Below are positions 1 to 8,099 of a DNA stretch of 64,000 nucleotides, in pieces. Position numbers and translations under genes: made by a program. The DNA lies in NCBI GenBank assembly GCA_028768545.1, contig CP054838.1, forward strand, positions 799,501 through 863,500, written 5' to 3'. Positions within the stretch are counted from its first letter, which is position 1, and each line of letters starts with the position of its first letter. Source of the stretch: Desulfobacter sp. GTDB lineage: Bacteria > Desulfobacterota > Desulfobacteria > Desulfobacterales > Desulfobacteraceae. The notes beneath the pieces were generated by a model. The model was given only the letters and a program-made list of their open reading frames with translations, had not been told where the DNA came from and searched no databases.

Positions 1-61
1 TTTGGTCTTTATCTTTATGAATACCTGAAGCGGGTGGGGGGCAGGGGTTAGAGCAGGAGAG

Positions 62-101
62 AAAAAAAAGAGGAACCAGACCCGGGTAGATCTGCCCGGG
101 T
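62..101 (-). terminator. Terminator of the amino-acid ABC operon
   Basis: A perfect 20-base palindrome at 81-100 (CCCGGG arms around an AGATCT core) lies just past the last permease gene. On the minus strand it is followed, about 11 bases later, by a run of eight T (62-69). The gap between stem and T-run is longer than in a textbook intrinsic terminator, so the call is moderate. Confidence 0.45.
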
Positions 102-127
102 TGAATGGTCCTGATGTCCAGGTTGAT

Positions 128-820
128 TCAGGCGCTTGCCACGGTTCTGAACCGGCTCATCCGTTTTTCCAGCAAAGAGAGGACAAAGATGAATCCGGCG
201 GACAAGAGCATGTAAATACATCCGGCAATAAAAAAGAGTTCAACAGGCATGAAGGTTTCGGCGATGAGGTTCCGGGTAATCCCCGTGATTTCCAGCAGGG
301 CCACGGTGGAGGCCAAAGAGGTGCCTTTCATCATGAGTACAAGTTCATTGGAATATCCAGGGATGGCAATCAGGGAGGCCTGGGGGCCGATGATCCGTTT
401 GTAGATCTGGAACCGGGTCATGCCAAGGGAAACCGCCGCCTCAACCTGTCCTTTGTGGACGGATAAAATGGCGCCTCTGATGATTTCTCCGGCATAGGCG
501 GTCGTGTTCAGGGTAAAGGCAATCACGGAACACCAATAACTGTCCTGTAGAAAGACCCAGAATATGGAATCTCTTATCCACTCAAACTGGGAAAATCCAT
601 AATAGATGATAAACAACTGAACCAAAAGGGGAGTGCCCCTGAAAAAATAAATATAGAGGAATGCCGGGAGGCTGAGCAGTTTTGATTTTGCATTTCGTAT
701 CAAGGCCAGGGGAATGGCCAGAACCAGCCCGGCCACCATGGTGATTCCGACCAGCTTCAAGGTGATGAATGTGCCGTCAATGAGTTGGGGCAGGCATTCT
801 TTTATCAATTCCATATCCAT
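128..820 (-). CDS. Amino-acid ABC transporter permease (HisM type)
   Basis: Inner-membrane permease of a polar amino-acid uptake ABC transporter, 230 residues, the usual length. It has about five hydrophobic segments and the family's EAA-type cytoplasmic loop near residues 125-155 (EAAVSLGMTRFQIYKRIIGP), which contacts the ATPase. An FFRGTPLLVQL motif near residues 58-70 is typical of HisM/HisQ-class permeases. The start overlaps the stop of the upstream permease by one base, so the two are translationally coupled. It is the last gene of a minus-strand operon ordered ATPase, binding protein, permease, permease. The exact substrate cannot be read from sequence; basic or polar amino acids are likely. 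The gene itself looks intact, but the operon's ATPase is damaged. Confidence 0.9.
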   Translation of the reverse strand: MDMELIKECLPQLIDGTFITLKLVGITMVAGLVLAIPLALIRNAKSKLLSLPAFLYIYFFRGTPLLVQLFIIYYGFSQFEWIRDSIFWVFLQDSYWCSVIAFTLNTTAYAGEIIRGAILSVHKGQVEAAVSLGMTRFQIYKRIIGPQASLIAIPGYSNELVLMMKGTSLASTVALLEITGITRNLIAETFMPVELFFIAGCIYMLLSAGFIFVLSLLEKRMSRFRTVASA

Positions 821-1512
821 TATGACACCGTCCCCACACCACGGTTGGCCCGTTGTTCCAGAACGTAAAGGACCAGGGTGGTAATTGTAGTGATTCCAAG
901 ATAGATGAGTGCAGCCGTGATATAGAAGGTAAAGGGCTTTCGGGTGTTTGCAACGGCCTGGGAGGCGTTTCGCATCAGTTCGTTCATTCCGATGACCGAG
1001 ACCAGGGCGGTGTCCTTTTGAAGAATCATGAACAGATTGCCCAGGCCTGGAAGCGCATAGCGCCAGATCTGGGGAAATAAAATTCTGAAAAAGACCTTGG
1101 TCCGGCCCATGCCTATGGCCCGGGCCGCCTCTAATTCACCCTTGGCCACGGCCAGAATGGAAACCCTGAACACATCCGTGGCATAGGCCCCGTATACCAG
1201 GCCCAGGGTGAATACCGCCGCCACCATGGGATTGATTTCAATATAGAGTTCAAATCCCAACAGGGCCGCCCCTTGTGTGATGATGGCAGATCCGCCGAAA
1301 TAGACAAATAACACCAAAATGAGCTCTGGCACGCCCCGGATGACGATGGTCCATGTGTCCGTGAGCCAGCTTAAGATCTTTATCCCGGAAAGTTTGGCCC
1401 CTGCCCCGGCCATGCCGGAAATCAGTCCCAGCGCCAAAGACATCATCATTATCTTGATGGTGCCGACAGTTCCGGCTGCCAGGGCACCGCCGTATCCGTA
1501 CAAGTCAATCAC
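820..1512 (-). CDS. Amino-acid ABC transporter permease (HisQ type)
   Basis: Second permease of the heterodimeric amino-acid ABC channel, 230 residues. The N-terminal membrane segment is followed by a VIRGVPELILVLFVYFG stretch (about residues 57-75), the HisQ counterpart of the RGTP motif. The EAA loop is visible as ELEAARAIGMGRTKVFFRILFP near residues 126-147. It follows the binding-protein gene after a 107-base gap that holds a strong stem-loop, and overlaps the next permease by one base. The two-permease arrangement fits histidine/arginine/ornithine-type systems. It appears intact. Confidence 0.9.
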   Translation of the reverse strand: MIDLYGYGGALAAGTVGTIKIMMMSLALGLISGMAGAGAKLSGIKILSWLTDTWTIVIRGVPELILVLFVYFGGSAIITQGAALLGFELYIEINPMVAAVFTLGLVYGAYATDVFRVSILAVAKGELEAARAIGMGRTKVFFRILFPQIWRYALPGLGNLFMILQKDTALVSVIGMNELMRNASQAVANTRKPFTFYITAALIYLGITTITTLVLYVLEQRANRGVGTVS

Positions 1513-1539
1513 AAAAGACCTCTCTTATGAGCTTGTTGA

Positions 1540-1567
1540 AAGGTACCGGCAGTCTTGCCGGTACCTT
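1540..1567 (-). promoter_or_regulatory. Stem-loop between binding-protein and permease genes
   Basis: A perfect 12-base-pair stem with a 4-base loop (arms AAGGTACCGGCA and its complement) lies between the stop of the binding-protein gene and the start of the first permease. There is no T-run on the minus strand. In ABC operons such intercistronic hairpins often stabilise the upstream binding-protein mRNA or partly attenuate, giving binding protein in excess; that role is inferred here. Confidence 0.55.
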
Positions 1568-1619
1568 GTGTTTAATCCGCCTTTTAACCATACCCCCAAT
1601 TGGGGTCTTTGGCTGTTGG

Positions 1620-2369
1620 TTATTTAAACCATTTTGAATAGATACGGTCGTAGGTGCCGTTGGATTTGATTTCGGCCAGGGCTTTGTTGAATGCCGCCAG
1701 AAGCGCCTTGTCCTCTTTGCGCAGGGCAATGCCAACGCCGTCACCGATGTAGGCCCGGTCTGTAACGGGGGTGCCCATTTTTTTAACCCCTTTATTTTCC
1801 GGGTCTGCAATGGTTTTGTTTACAAAGATGTCAGAGGCAAGCACCAGGTCGATTCTGCCGGATGCCAGATCAAGCACCTGGCTGGCAGGGGTGTCATAGT
1901 ATTTGATCTCAACGGATTTTCCATAGACCCCTTTGATGTAGTTGGCCCAGGTGGTGGCCCGCTGAACGCCGACTTTTTTGCCCTTGAGTCCTTCGGGGGT
2001 GAATTGATAATTTTCCGTTGAACGGCCCATGAACAGGCCTGTTTCATCGTAGTAGGAATCGGAGAAATCAACCACTTTTTTGCGCTTTTCAGTAATGGAC
2101 ATATCCGATATGATGGCATCGAATTTTTTGGACATCAGTCCGGGGATCATTCCGTCCCAGTCCTGGATCACATCCACTTTTTCAACGCCCATAACCTCAC
2201 ACAGGGCCGCTGCGATTTCAACATCAAAGCCCTGGATTTTTCCGTCTCCGTCCACAAAGTTAAAGGGCGGGGTGGCGGTTTCATTGGCGATCCTCACCTT
2301 TTCCATGGAAAGGGCGGTTCCTGCCGTCATCAACAGTGCGATCAACAGATAAGCAATGATTTTTTTCAT
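1620..2369 (-). CDS. Periplasmic amino-acid-binding protein (SBP family 3)
   Basis: Periplasmic solute-binding protein of the adjacent ABC transporter, 249 residues. It starts with a signal peptide (MKKIIAYLLIALLMTAGTALS). The mature part opens with the family hallmark TPPFNFVDGDGKIQGFDVEIA (residues about 33-53), then DWDGMIPGLMSKKFDAIISDMSIT and later GVQRATTWANY, all typical of lysine/arginine/ornithine/histidine-binding proteins. The gene sits 80 bases downstream of the ATPase gene. A ribosome-binding AGGAGT precedes the ATG. No lesion is visible. Confidence 0.9.
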   Translation of the reverse strand: MKKIIAYLLIALLMTAGTALSMEKVRIANETATPPFNFVDGDGKIQGFDVEIAAALCEVMGVEKVDVIQDWDGMIPGLMSKKFDAIISDMSITEKRKKVVDFSDSYYDETGLFMGRSTENYQFTPEGLKGKKVGVQRATTWANYIKGVYGKSVEIKYYDTPASQVLDLASGRIDLVLASDIFVNKTIADPENKGVKKMGTPVTDRAYIGDGVGIALRKEDKALLAAFNKALAEIKSNGTYDRIYSKWFK

Positions 2370-2449
2370 GATCTACTCCTTGTGTCTCGGTTGTGGGTGA
2401 TTTGTTCTGGTCTCTTATGTTTTCCAGGCTTAACCTGGGGTTTCCTCCG

Positions 2450-3133
2450 TTAATGTCCCGGGTTCATGGTGACAAACTGTCTGAACCGGTCGGTTTTCGG
2501 GTGGGTAAATACCTCTTCCGGGGGGCCGTCTTCGGTGATTTCCCCTTCATCCAGAAAGACGATCCTTGAAGAAACATCCCTTGCAAACTTCATCTCGTGG
2601 GTGACAATGAGCATGGTCCGGCCTTCATGGGCCAGGGCCCGGGCAATGGCCACCCGCTGCTGCTGGCCTCCGGATAGCTGGCTGGGGTATGCATCTGCCT
2701 TTTCTCCCACCCCGACTTTTTTTAGATATTTTTCAGCAATTTCCCGGGCCATGGCCTTGGATCTGCCCAATACCTGGATTTGTCCTTCCATGACATTCTG
2801 GATGATGGTCATGTGGGTCCAGAGGTTAAAATTCTGGAATACCATGCCCAGCTTTGACCGGATGCGATTGATCTGGGAATTATCCGCAGCCTTTCGGCTC
2901 TCCTCTTTTCCCTGCATTCGGATCATCTCTCCGTCAATATATACATTGCCCTGTTCAGGGGTTTCCAGAAGATTAATGCTTCGAAGCAGGGTGCTTTTCC
3001 CGGATCCTGAACTGCCCAAAATGGAAATCACCTCTCCTTTTCGGGCGGAAAAATTAATGCCCTTGAGGACCTTAATGGATCCAAACCGCTTGTGAAGGTT
3101 TTCAACGCATATGGCATAGTCGCTGTGATTCAT
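2450..3133 (-). CDS. Amino-acid ABC ATPase lacking Walker B and D-loop
   Basis: ATP-binding subunit of the amino-acid ABC transporter, 227 residues against about 250-260 for HisP/GlnQ relatives. Walker A (GSSGSGKST, about residues 38-46), the Q-loop (FQNFNLW) and the signature [16 protein letters not shown] (about 153-168) are normal. The chain then jumps from ARALA straight to [13 protein letters not shown], the H-switch region. The segment normally between them, with Walker B (LLFDEPTSALDP type) and the D-loop, about 32 residues, is missing with the frame kept. Without the Walker B Asp/Glu the protein should not hydrolyse ATP. The junction falls in a GCCCTGGCC repeat-like sequence, suggesting slippage or short-repeat deletion. 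Assembly collapse is the alternative. Confidence 0.85.
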   Translation of the reverse strand: MNHSDYAICVENLHKRFGSIKVLKGINFSARKGEVISILGSSGSGKSTLLRSINLLETPEQGNVYIDGEMIRMQGKEESRKAADNSQINRIRSKLGMVFQNFNLWTHMTIIQNVMEGQIQVLGRSKAMAREIAEKYLKKVGVGEKADAYPSQLSGGQQQRVAIARALAHEGRTMLIVTHEMKFARDVSSRIVFLDEGEITEDGPPEEVFTHPKTDRFRQFVTMNPGH

Positions 3134-3154
3134 ATCAGCCCTCTCATCTGCCGG

Positions 3155-3290
3155 CCCCAGGAAAGCCTTTGACCGTTAAGTTGGTGCCGGAACATGGGGC
3201 TTGCAAAAAAGAACCGATTTGCCAATGTCCCGGGAATGGCCGGCCCGTTTCATAACGGCGGCATTCTTTTCCCCTCTGGCGGTTTTGCCT
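3155..3290 (-). pseudogene. Decayed 3' end of a duplicated SDR gene
   Basis: This stretch matches the 3' end of the intact SDR gene at 4160-4945 with many substitutions and gaps. On the minus strand it still reads LANRFFFASPM, and after a frame shift GTNLTVKG, against VANAVLFFASPM and GTNLTVDGGG in the intact gene. The block corresponding to TCCATAAAGGCGGCAT also survives. Most of the coding middle is absent. It is probably the remnant of a tandem duplication. The 60-codon ORF that spans it is not a real gene. Confidence 0.65.
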
Positions 3291-3324
3291 TGTAAGGCGT
3301 GTCTATTAATTGCCAGGGCGGCCT

Positions 3325-3605
3325 TAAAAATTAAATTTAAATTAGTACTCAACAGCAATGATTAGCAACGAGCGTGCCAGCCAGCAACGGCCTTTGGGGT
3401 AATTCCGCGGAATCCGTTAGCCTGCCTGGAATAATTTTTAGTTTTTCAGATTTAAAACCAGGCGGCCTGGTCCAAATCAAAAAGACATTGGCCCAAACTC
3501 AAGTTGCTCTGGCCGGTTCAGGCCTGACTTTGGGGGATGATTTTCTTTAAATTCAAGGGGATGGGTGGATTGTCAAGGTTGTCATTCTCGTGCCAATCTT
3601 GACAA
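3325..3605. repeat. Duplicate of the SDR upstream region
   Basis: Downstream (in map order) of the SDR remnant, this segment resembles the region upstream of the intact SDR gene (about 5010-5290). Matching blocks include GTACTCAACAGCAATG versus GTACTGAATAGCAATC, then GATTAGCAACGAGCGTGCC versus GATTAGCAACTCGTGTGCC, and later TTGTCAAG-type motifs. Together with the 3' remnant it marks a decayed tandem duplication of gene plus promoter region with the middle lost. No coding potential is seen. Confidence 0.5.
3570..3605. promoter_or_regulatory. Possible operator: TTGTCAAG inverted repeat
   Basis: A perfect 8-base inverted repeat, TTGTCAAG (3570-3577) and CTTGACAA (3598-3605), with 20 bases between. 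A related but imperfect arrangement of TTGTCAA/TGTCAA blocks occurs upstream of the intact SDR gene near 5245-5285. It may be a regulator site of the duplicated SDR locus; this is inference only. Confidence 0.25.
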
Positions 3606-3651
3606 AGCATGGGGTTTGCGCCTTTTCATTGACGGACTTGAAAGCCGCTGC

Positions 3652-4083
3652 TCAATAGGTCAGTGTCATAAAGGGGAGCCGGTCTTTGGAAAGCCCATAG
3701 GGAATCAAAAAATCCAGGCTGTCCACGATTTGATGCGTTGACAATTCTTCTGGGCGATAAAGGCCTATGGGTTCGTCTTCTCTTTGTTGAAAATTTAAGA
3801 GATCATTTGAATATGCGTAAAAAAGATGGCATTCAAAGGCACGGCCATCTATATTGGTGCCCCTTAAAAGTCCCCTCAGCGTCCAGGTCAACTCCAGGCC
3901 TGTTTCTTCAAGACATTCACGTGCCATGGCAGCCTGAGGGCTCTCTTTGGCTTCTATTTTTCCGCCGATTCCGTTGAGCCTCCCCTTTTGCCATGCCGGC
4001 CTGTTCTTTTTGACGAGGAGCACCCTGGAATCAGTCTGCTCCTCATCTATGGTAAATCCAAACCCGACAACAAATTTGTCCAT
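3652..4083 (-). CDS. NUDIX hydrolase (MutT/8-oxo-dGTPase like)
   Basis: Cytoplasmic nucleoside-diphosphate-X hydrolase of 143 residues. The Nudix box GX5EX7REUXEEXGU is complete near residues 40-63 (GGKIEAKESPQAAMARECLE followed by ETG), so the metal-binding glutamates are present. An N-terminal beta-strand region and the INRPAW/QKGRLNGIGGK lead-in resemble MTH1/8-oxo-dGTP diphosphatases that take purine nucleotides as substrate. It is a single gene with about 75 bases to the SDR gene upstream of it on the same strand. It could be co-transcribed with that gene, but the functions are not obviously linked. Confidence 0.85.
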   Translation of the reverse strand: MDKFVVGFGFTIDEEQTDSRVLLVKKNRPAWQKGRLNGIGGKIEAKESPQAAMARECLEETGLELTWTLRGLLRGTNIDGRAFECHLFYAYSNDLLNFQQREDEPIGLYRPEELSTHQIVDSLDFLIPYGLSKDRLPFMTLTY

Positions 4084-4159
4084 TATTTTGGGGGGTATCC
4101 TTAAAAATGACTATAATATTAATACCGGGTTTTGGACCGGCTTAGGCCGAGTATGCGGT

Positions 4160-4945
4160 TTAGGCAAGTCCTCCGCCGTCAACGGTTAAATTAGTGCCCG
4201 TGACCCACTGGGACATGGGGCTGGCAAAAAAGAGAACCGCGTTGGCCACATCCCGGGGAGCCCCCACCCGGTTCAGGGGGCGGTCTGCAGCCTCTTCCAT
4301 AAAGGCGGCATCATCCTCTCCAAGCTGCTTTGCCTCATCATGGAGCAAAGGGGTGTCAATGTCGCCGGGGCTGACAGAATTGACCCGGATATTCTGGGGT
4401 CCATGGTCAATGGCCATGGCCCGGGTCATGTTCACAATGCCGCCTTTGGCAGCACAATAGGCCACGGCCTGGTTGCCCCCTTTTAATCCCCAGCCTGAGC
4501 CGGTGTTAATGATGCTGCCCCCCCCGTTTTTTGCCATGACGGGAACGCAGTATTTGGACAGAAGAAACGCACCTTTGAGGGTCACGTCAACGACGATATC
4601 CCATTCGCTTTCTTCAAGGTCTTCAACGGTTTTTCTCCGGATCACCCCGGCATTGTTGAACAAAATGTCAATTCGTTTGTATTGTGTAACAACCTGGTCA
4701 ATTGCGGCGCAACACGCCTTGGCTGAAATGACATTGCAGGCGATAAACTCAGCCTTGTGTCCCCTTGCACTAATGGTTTTTACTGCATTTTTACCCTTGA
4801 CCTCATCAACGTCCAGAATCACGGCCACAGCGCCCTGGGAAGCCAAAAGCTCTGCCGTGCCAAACCCAATGCCCGAAGAACCGCCTGAAATAATGGCCAC
4901 CTTGCCGCTCAAGTCCAGTATGGAATCTGTATTGCCCGTACACAT
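4160..4945 (-). CDS. Short-chain dehydrogenase/reductase (SDR)
   Basis: Classical SDR oxidoreductase, 261 residues, NAD(P)-dependent. The Rossmann glycine motif GGSSGIGFG is at about residues 16-24, the NNAG motif at about 95-98, the catalytic Ser in INTGSGWG (about 145-152) and YxxxK as YCAAKGG near 162-168. The C-terminal VTGTNLTVDGGGLA is the usual SDR end. Substrate cannot be assigned; glucose/3-hydroxyacyl/sorbitol-type dehydrogenases share this pattern. AGGAGT lies upstream of the ATG. A decayed duplicate of this gene lies at 3155-3290. Confidence 0.85.
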   Translation of the reverse strand: MCTGNTDSILDLSGKVAIISGGSSGIGFGTAELLASQGAVAVILDVDEVKGKNAVKTISARGHKAEFIACNVISAKACCAAIDQVVTQYKRIDILFNNAGVIRRKTVEDLEESEWDIVVDVTLKGAFLLSKYCVPVMAKNGGGSIINTGSGWGLKGGNQAVAYCAAKGGIVNMTRAMAIDHGPQNIRVNSVSPGDIDTPLLHDEAKQLGEDDAAFMEEAADRPLNRVGAPRDVANAVLFFASPMSQWVTGTNLTVDGGGLA

Positions 4946-5330
4946 AAGGGATACTCCTTTATTTGTCTTTTGCCGGACCCTGGCCGGCAGTATTTATAAT
5001 TTGTCACAGGTCTGTACTGAATAGCAATCTAAAGATTAGCAACTCGTGTGCCAGGCACAACAGGGCCCCAAGGTATAATGATATGGAATTCATTGTCCTG
5101 TCTGGGATAGTTAAAATTTTAAAGTGTAAAATATCCGTTCATTTTATTTGTATCAAAGATAAACCGATCCGGTTTAGGAGGGTATGAACCGGCCGGATCT
5201 GATACACGAGCCCAGATTGTATTTAAATTCAAACGATTACAAGAATGTCAATTCTGGCATCTTCCTTGTCAATAATGTCAATTTAGGCTCACGGTCGAAT
5301 TAAAATCTTTCAAAATATGGCTTAAGAATT

Positions 5331-5406
5331 TTAATCGTATTCAAGGCGGAAGGCAGGGAGCATATTAGACATATGTGCCCAGCCACCCAACGCCGAAGAT
5401 GATTAA
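5331..5406. repeat. Imperfect palindromic dispersed repeat (candidate)
   Basis: The gap 4946-5508 contains no gene. Within it this imperfect palindrome has outer arms AATCGTATTCAAGGCG and CGCCGAAGATGATT around a GCATATTAGACATATGTGC core. A similar unit, with TTCAAGGCGAAGGC, an ATATTGAACAT core and GCCGAGGATT, occurs near 32555-32645. This suggests a small dispersed intergenic repeat family; two loosely similar copies are thin support. Confidence 0.3.
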
Positions 5407-5508
5407 AAAGATAAGATATATGGGAGGTTATATTCTGACCGGTAGCTTTAAGGCCAGCCAGTTGTGATCTTGCTTGATCAAACGGATCTTGGGATTCGGC
5501 TGATTAAA

Positions 5509-6255
5509 TCAGCACACGCCCCCATTGACGCCCAGGATCTGGCCTGTGATGTATCTGGCCTCATGGGAACTCAGAAAGGAGACGGCTGCAGCGACCTCTT
5601 GGGGTTTTCCCAGCCGGCCTGCCGGGACATCTTTGGCGATCTGTTCAAGGGGCAGGCCCTGGACCATCTCTGTTTCAATGAACCCGGGGGCCACGGCGTT
5701 CACAGTGATGTTCCGGCTGGCAACCTCTTTGGCCAGGGCCATGGTCGCACCGATGAGGCCTGCCTTGGATGCCGAGTAGTTAACCTGACCGGGATGTCCC
5801 ACCTGGCCGGAGGCAGAGGCGATGTTGATCACCCGTCCCCAGCGTTTGGACAGCATTTTTTTGACGACCAATTTTGTCACATTAAAAAAACCGGTCAAAT
5901 TGGTGTCCATAACCCTTTGCCAGCTTTCATTTTTCATCATGACCATGAGTTTGTCATCCCTGATGCCGGCATTGTTTACCAGAACGTCGATCTGTCCTTT
6001 TTCTTTGAAAATAGTTTTCAGTTGGGCCTGGACAGCGTTCTGGTTGGTAACGTCAAAGGGGATCAGGGCGCCGTCGGATCCTGCCTTTCTGACCTGTTCA
6101 AGGGTGGTTTGGGCCTCAGTTTTGCTTGAATTGTAATTGATGTAAACAAAACAATTGGTTTGGGCAAGGGTTTTTGCAATTGCCCTGCCGATTCCACGGC
6201 TGGCACCGGTAACCAGGGCAATTTTTTTTTGGGATTTCTCATTGGCGTTTTTCAT
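5509..6255 (-). CDS. fabG: 3-oxoacyl-ACP reductase (FabG-type SDR)
   Basis: SDR of 248 residues closest in pattern to FabG, which reduces 3-oxoacyl-ACP with NADPH in fatty-acid synthesis. It has TGASRGIGRAIA at about residues 16-27, NNAGIRDDKL near 91-100, the catalytic Ser in INIASASGQVG (about 140-150), YSASKAG with Tyr and Lys (about 156-162), and the FabG-like end ITGQILGVNGGVC. It stands alone rather than in a fab cluster, so it may serve another acyl or polyhydroxyalkanoate reaction (PhaB-like). The start follows AAGGATGC. The protein appears intact. Confidence 0.85.
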   Translation of the reverse strand: MKNANEKSQKKIALVTGASRGIGRAIAKTLAQTNCFVYINYNSSKTEAQTTLEQVRKAGSDGALIPFDVTNQNAVQAQLKTIFKEKGQIDVLVNNAGIRDDKLMVMMKNESWQRVMDTNLTGFFNVTKLVVKKMLSKRWGRVINIASASGQVGHPGQVNYSASKAGLIGATMALAKEVASRNITVNAVAPGFIETEMVQGLPLEQIAKDVPAGRLGKPQEVAAAVSFLSSHEARYITGQILGVNGGVC

Positions 6256-6335
6256 GGAAGCATCCTTAAAATCAGTTCAAATTTGTATTGGATTTATAGA
6301 AAGGCTGGGGTTTTTTGTCAAGAAATCATCCGGGG

Positions 6336-7040
6336 TTAAAAGACCATGGCATATACCTGGTCGTGGTTTTTCCAGACACAGGTTTCACAGCCTTTTATGT
6401 GGGTGTTGAACCGGCTGCCCTCGGCCATTGAAAAATCAATGTAATCCGAATTCATGATAAAAAGCGATCCTTTTTTTTGGTCCTGCTCAATCACAAAATA
6501 GGCGGCCCTGCATTCCCCTATGGCACAGAGCCGGCCCCCGAGAAGGATGCAGTTAAGGGTCGCAAAATCCGGAAGCAGGACTTTGAAACCGAGTTCTTTT
6601 GTGAGCAGGGCCAGGGCCTGGTCCACATCGTCGGCATTAAAATCCATTTGCTGATTCCCTTTAAGGTGAGTGGCTACGGCCTTTAGACTGATTTGATTTA
6701 GGTTTTTAAAGGCGGGCGTTTTGGGGGGAACGGTCAGTACAAGGGCCAAAAGAACAATGCAGGCAGCAGCAAGGCCTGTGATGGCCAGTGCGTATTTTTT
6801 TACAGAAGTTGTAAAAAAACCGGCATCCTGGTCAAGGCTTGCATTTATACTCTCCTCCAGCCCTCGGGGGGGCGTTTTAAAGGAAATCGCTTGGACAATT
6901 GCCTGTTCGAGTTCATTGTCCTTGAGAAATAATGCCTTGCATTCACGGCACTCTTTTATATGTCGGGCAGCCCCATGGGCAAGGATCTGGTCGTGGATAT
7001 CACGATGGGTCAGCCAATGCTGGAATTCTTTACAATCCAT
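6336..7040 (-). CDS. Anti-sigma factor with zinc-finger domain
   Basis: Membrane-anchored anti-sigma factor, 234 residues. The N-terminal cytoplasmic domain has the zf-HC2/ZAS zinc motif HxxxCxxC (HIKECREC, about residues 27-34). A single transmembrane helix lies near residues 84-107 (YALAITGLAAACIVLLALVL). The periplasmic C-terminal region of about 120 residues contains C-xx-C near the end (GCETCVW), a possible metal or redox site. The gene begins 2 bases after the sigma gene stops, so the pair is co-transcribed. It is expected to hold the ECF sigma factor at the membrane until a signal arrives. The signal is not evident from sequence. Confidence 0.75.
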   Translation of the reverse strand: MDCKEFQHWLTHRDIHDQILAHGAARHIKECRECKALFLKDNELEQAIVQAISFKTPPRGLEESINASLDQDAGFFTTSVKKYALAITGLAAACIVLLALVLTVPPKTPAFKNLNQISLKAVATHLKGNQQMDFNADDVDQALALLTKELGFKVLLPDFATLNCILLGGRLCAIGECRAAYFVIEQDQKKGSLFIMNSDYIDFSMAEGSRFNTHIKGCETCVWKNHDQVYAMVF

Positions 7041-7042
7041 TT

Positions 7043-7624
7043 TTATTTTACGGCCTGGCGGTTAAAGTTAATGTCCAATATTTTTTCCCCGGACGGTTTG
7101 AATTTTTTCAACAACCCTGTTTTAAGGTTTTCCCTGGCCCGGGTCAACCTGGACATCACCGTACCAATGGGGATATCAAGGGCTGCTGCAATTTCTCTGT
7201 AACGCATTTCATCCATATAATACAGGATCAGCACCTCCCTGTATTTCACAGGGAGCCTGTCAATGGCAGCGTTGAGCAAAAGGGCATCGGACCGTTCCAA
7301 TATCTGTTCCTCAGCATCCTTTTGCCGGATCTGCTGCTTAAGAAAGTCAAGATAGTCCTCTTCCTTTAGCCGCTGCCTGGATTTGTTCTTCTGGCAGATT
7401 TTCAGAAAATTATTTCTTAAAATTCTGAGCAGCCATGGCTTGCACCTGGACGGATCCTTTAATTGGTGGAACTTGTTAAAGGCCATCAAATACGTTTCTT
7501 GAACAATATCCTCGGCATCATACACGTTGCCCGTATACCTCAAGGCAACATTGTACAAAAGCGTCATATGCGGATAGGTCAGGCTCTTGAACTTTTGTTT
7601 GGCCCTGTTTTTTTTTAATATCAT
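7043..7624 (-). CDS. RNA polymerase ECF sigma-70 factor
   Basis: Extracytoplasmic-function sigma factor of 193 residues. Region 2 is recognisable as ALRYTGNVYDAEDIVQETYL (about residues 27-46) followed by the helix that contacts the -10 element. Region 4 is recognisable as LPVKYREVLILYYMDEMRYR then EIAAALDIPIGTVMSRLTRA (about 123-165), a helix-turn-helix for the -35 element. It is directly followed by its anti-sigma factor. The upstream gap to the divergent binding-protein gene (about 475 bases) probably holds an autoregulated promoter, but I could not identify one with confidence. Confidence 0.9.
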   Translation of the reverse strand: MILKKNRAKQKFKSLTYPHMTLLYNVALRYTGNVYDAEDIVQETYLMAFNKFHQLKDPSRCKPWLLRILRNNFLKICQKNKSRQRLKEEDYLDFLKQQIRQKDAEEQILERSDALLLNAAIDRLPVKYREVLILYYMDEMRYREIAAALDIPIGTVMSRLTRARENLKTGLLKKFKPSGEKILDINFNRQAVK

Positions 7625-7871
7625 GGACTCATTTCCCGGCTTGCGCCTCCTTGTCTGTTTAAGGTAATCAGGAAATGAGCCTTTGCAACCAATCCGTGCA
7701 AAAGCATTTTTGCAATCTTTACCTTATGAGGCTTTTTCCTGCTTTTTTATTCCAGATTTGGTTTATTGTGCCTGGACTGGCAGTTAAAAGCGCTTTCATG
7801 TATTTACCCATTGGTTAGATACCCCCCAGGATTGCATCAAAAAATTAAGATTATGGGTCTATAGATTGATT

Positions 7872-7899
7872 TTGACAATTAGAAAGGTTACTTTAGGAT
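7872..7899 (+). promoter_or_regulatory. Possible sigma-70 promoter for the 8.1-kb gene
   Basis: In the 475-base gap between the sigma gene and the binding-protein gene, TTGACA (7872-7877) is followed after 16 bases by TAGGAT (7894-7899). The -35 is a consensus match and the -10 is weak (4 of 6). No other convincing signal was seen in this gap, which is otherwise AT-rich and noncoding. Confidence 0.25.
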
Positions 7900-8099
7900 T
7901 ATCGTTTTCAATTTAAATTATATATGGGTAAGCCCCGGGCTTTGGGGAATACCGCCCATTGTTTGATCTGTTCACGATCAAAGGCTTTAATGACCTAAGC
8001 TGTTGAAAGATTGTATGACCCCATGTGTTTGTGGCCGTATTGAACGGGTTTCAATAAACCTTTTGGCTTTGCAGGAGGGTGCGTCATAAAATTACCTAT

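Noticed and set aside
101..466. Plus-strand ORF of 121 codons
   Set aside because: It is antisense to the HisM-type permease, Gly/His/Gln-rich and without a ribosome site; an antisense shadow.
3176..3358. 60-codon minus-strand ORF
   Set aside because: It reads through the decayed SDR duplicate in a shifted frame; not a gene.
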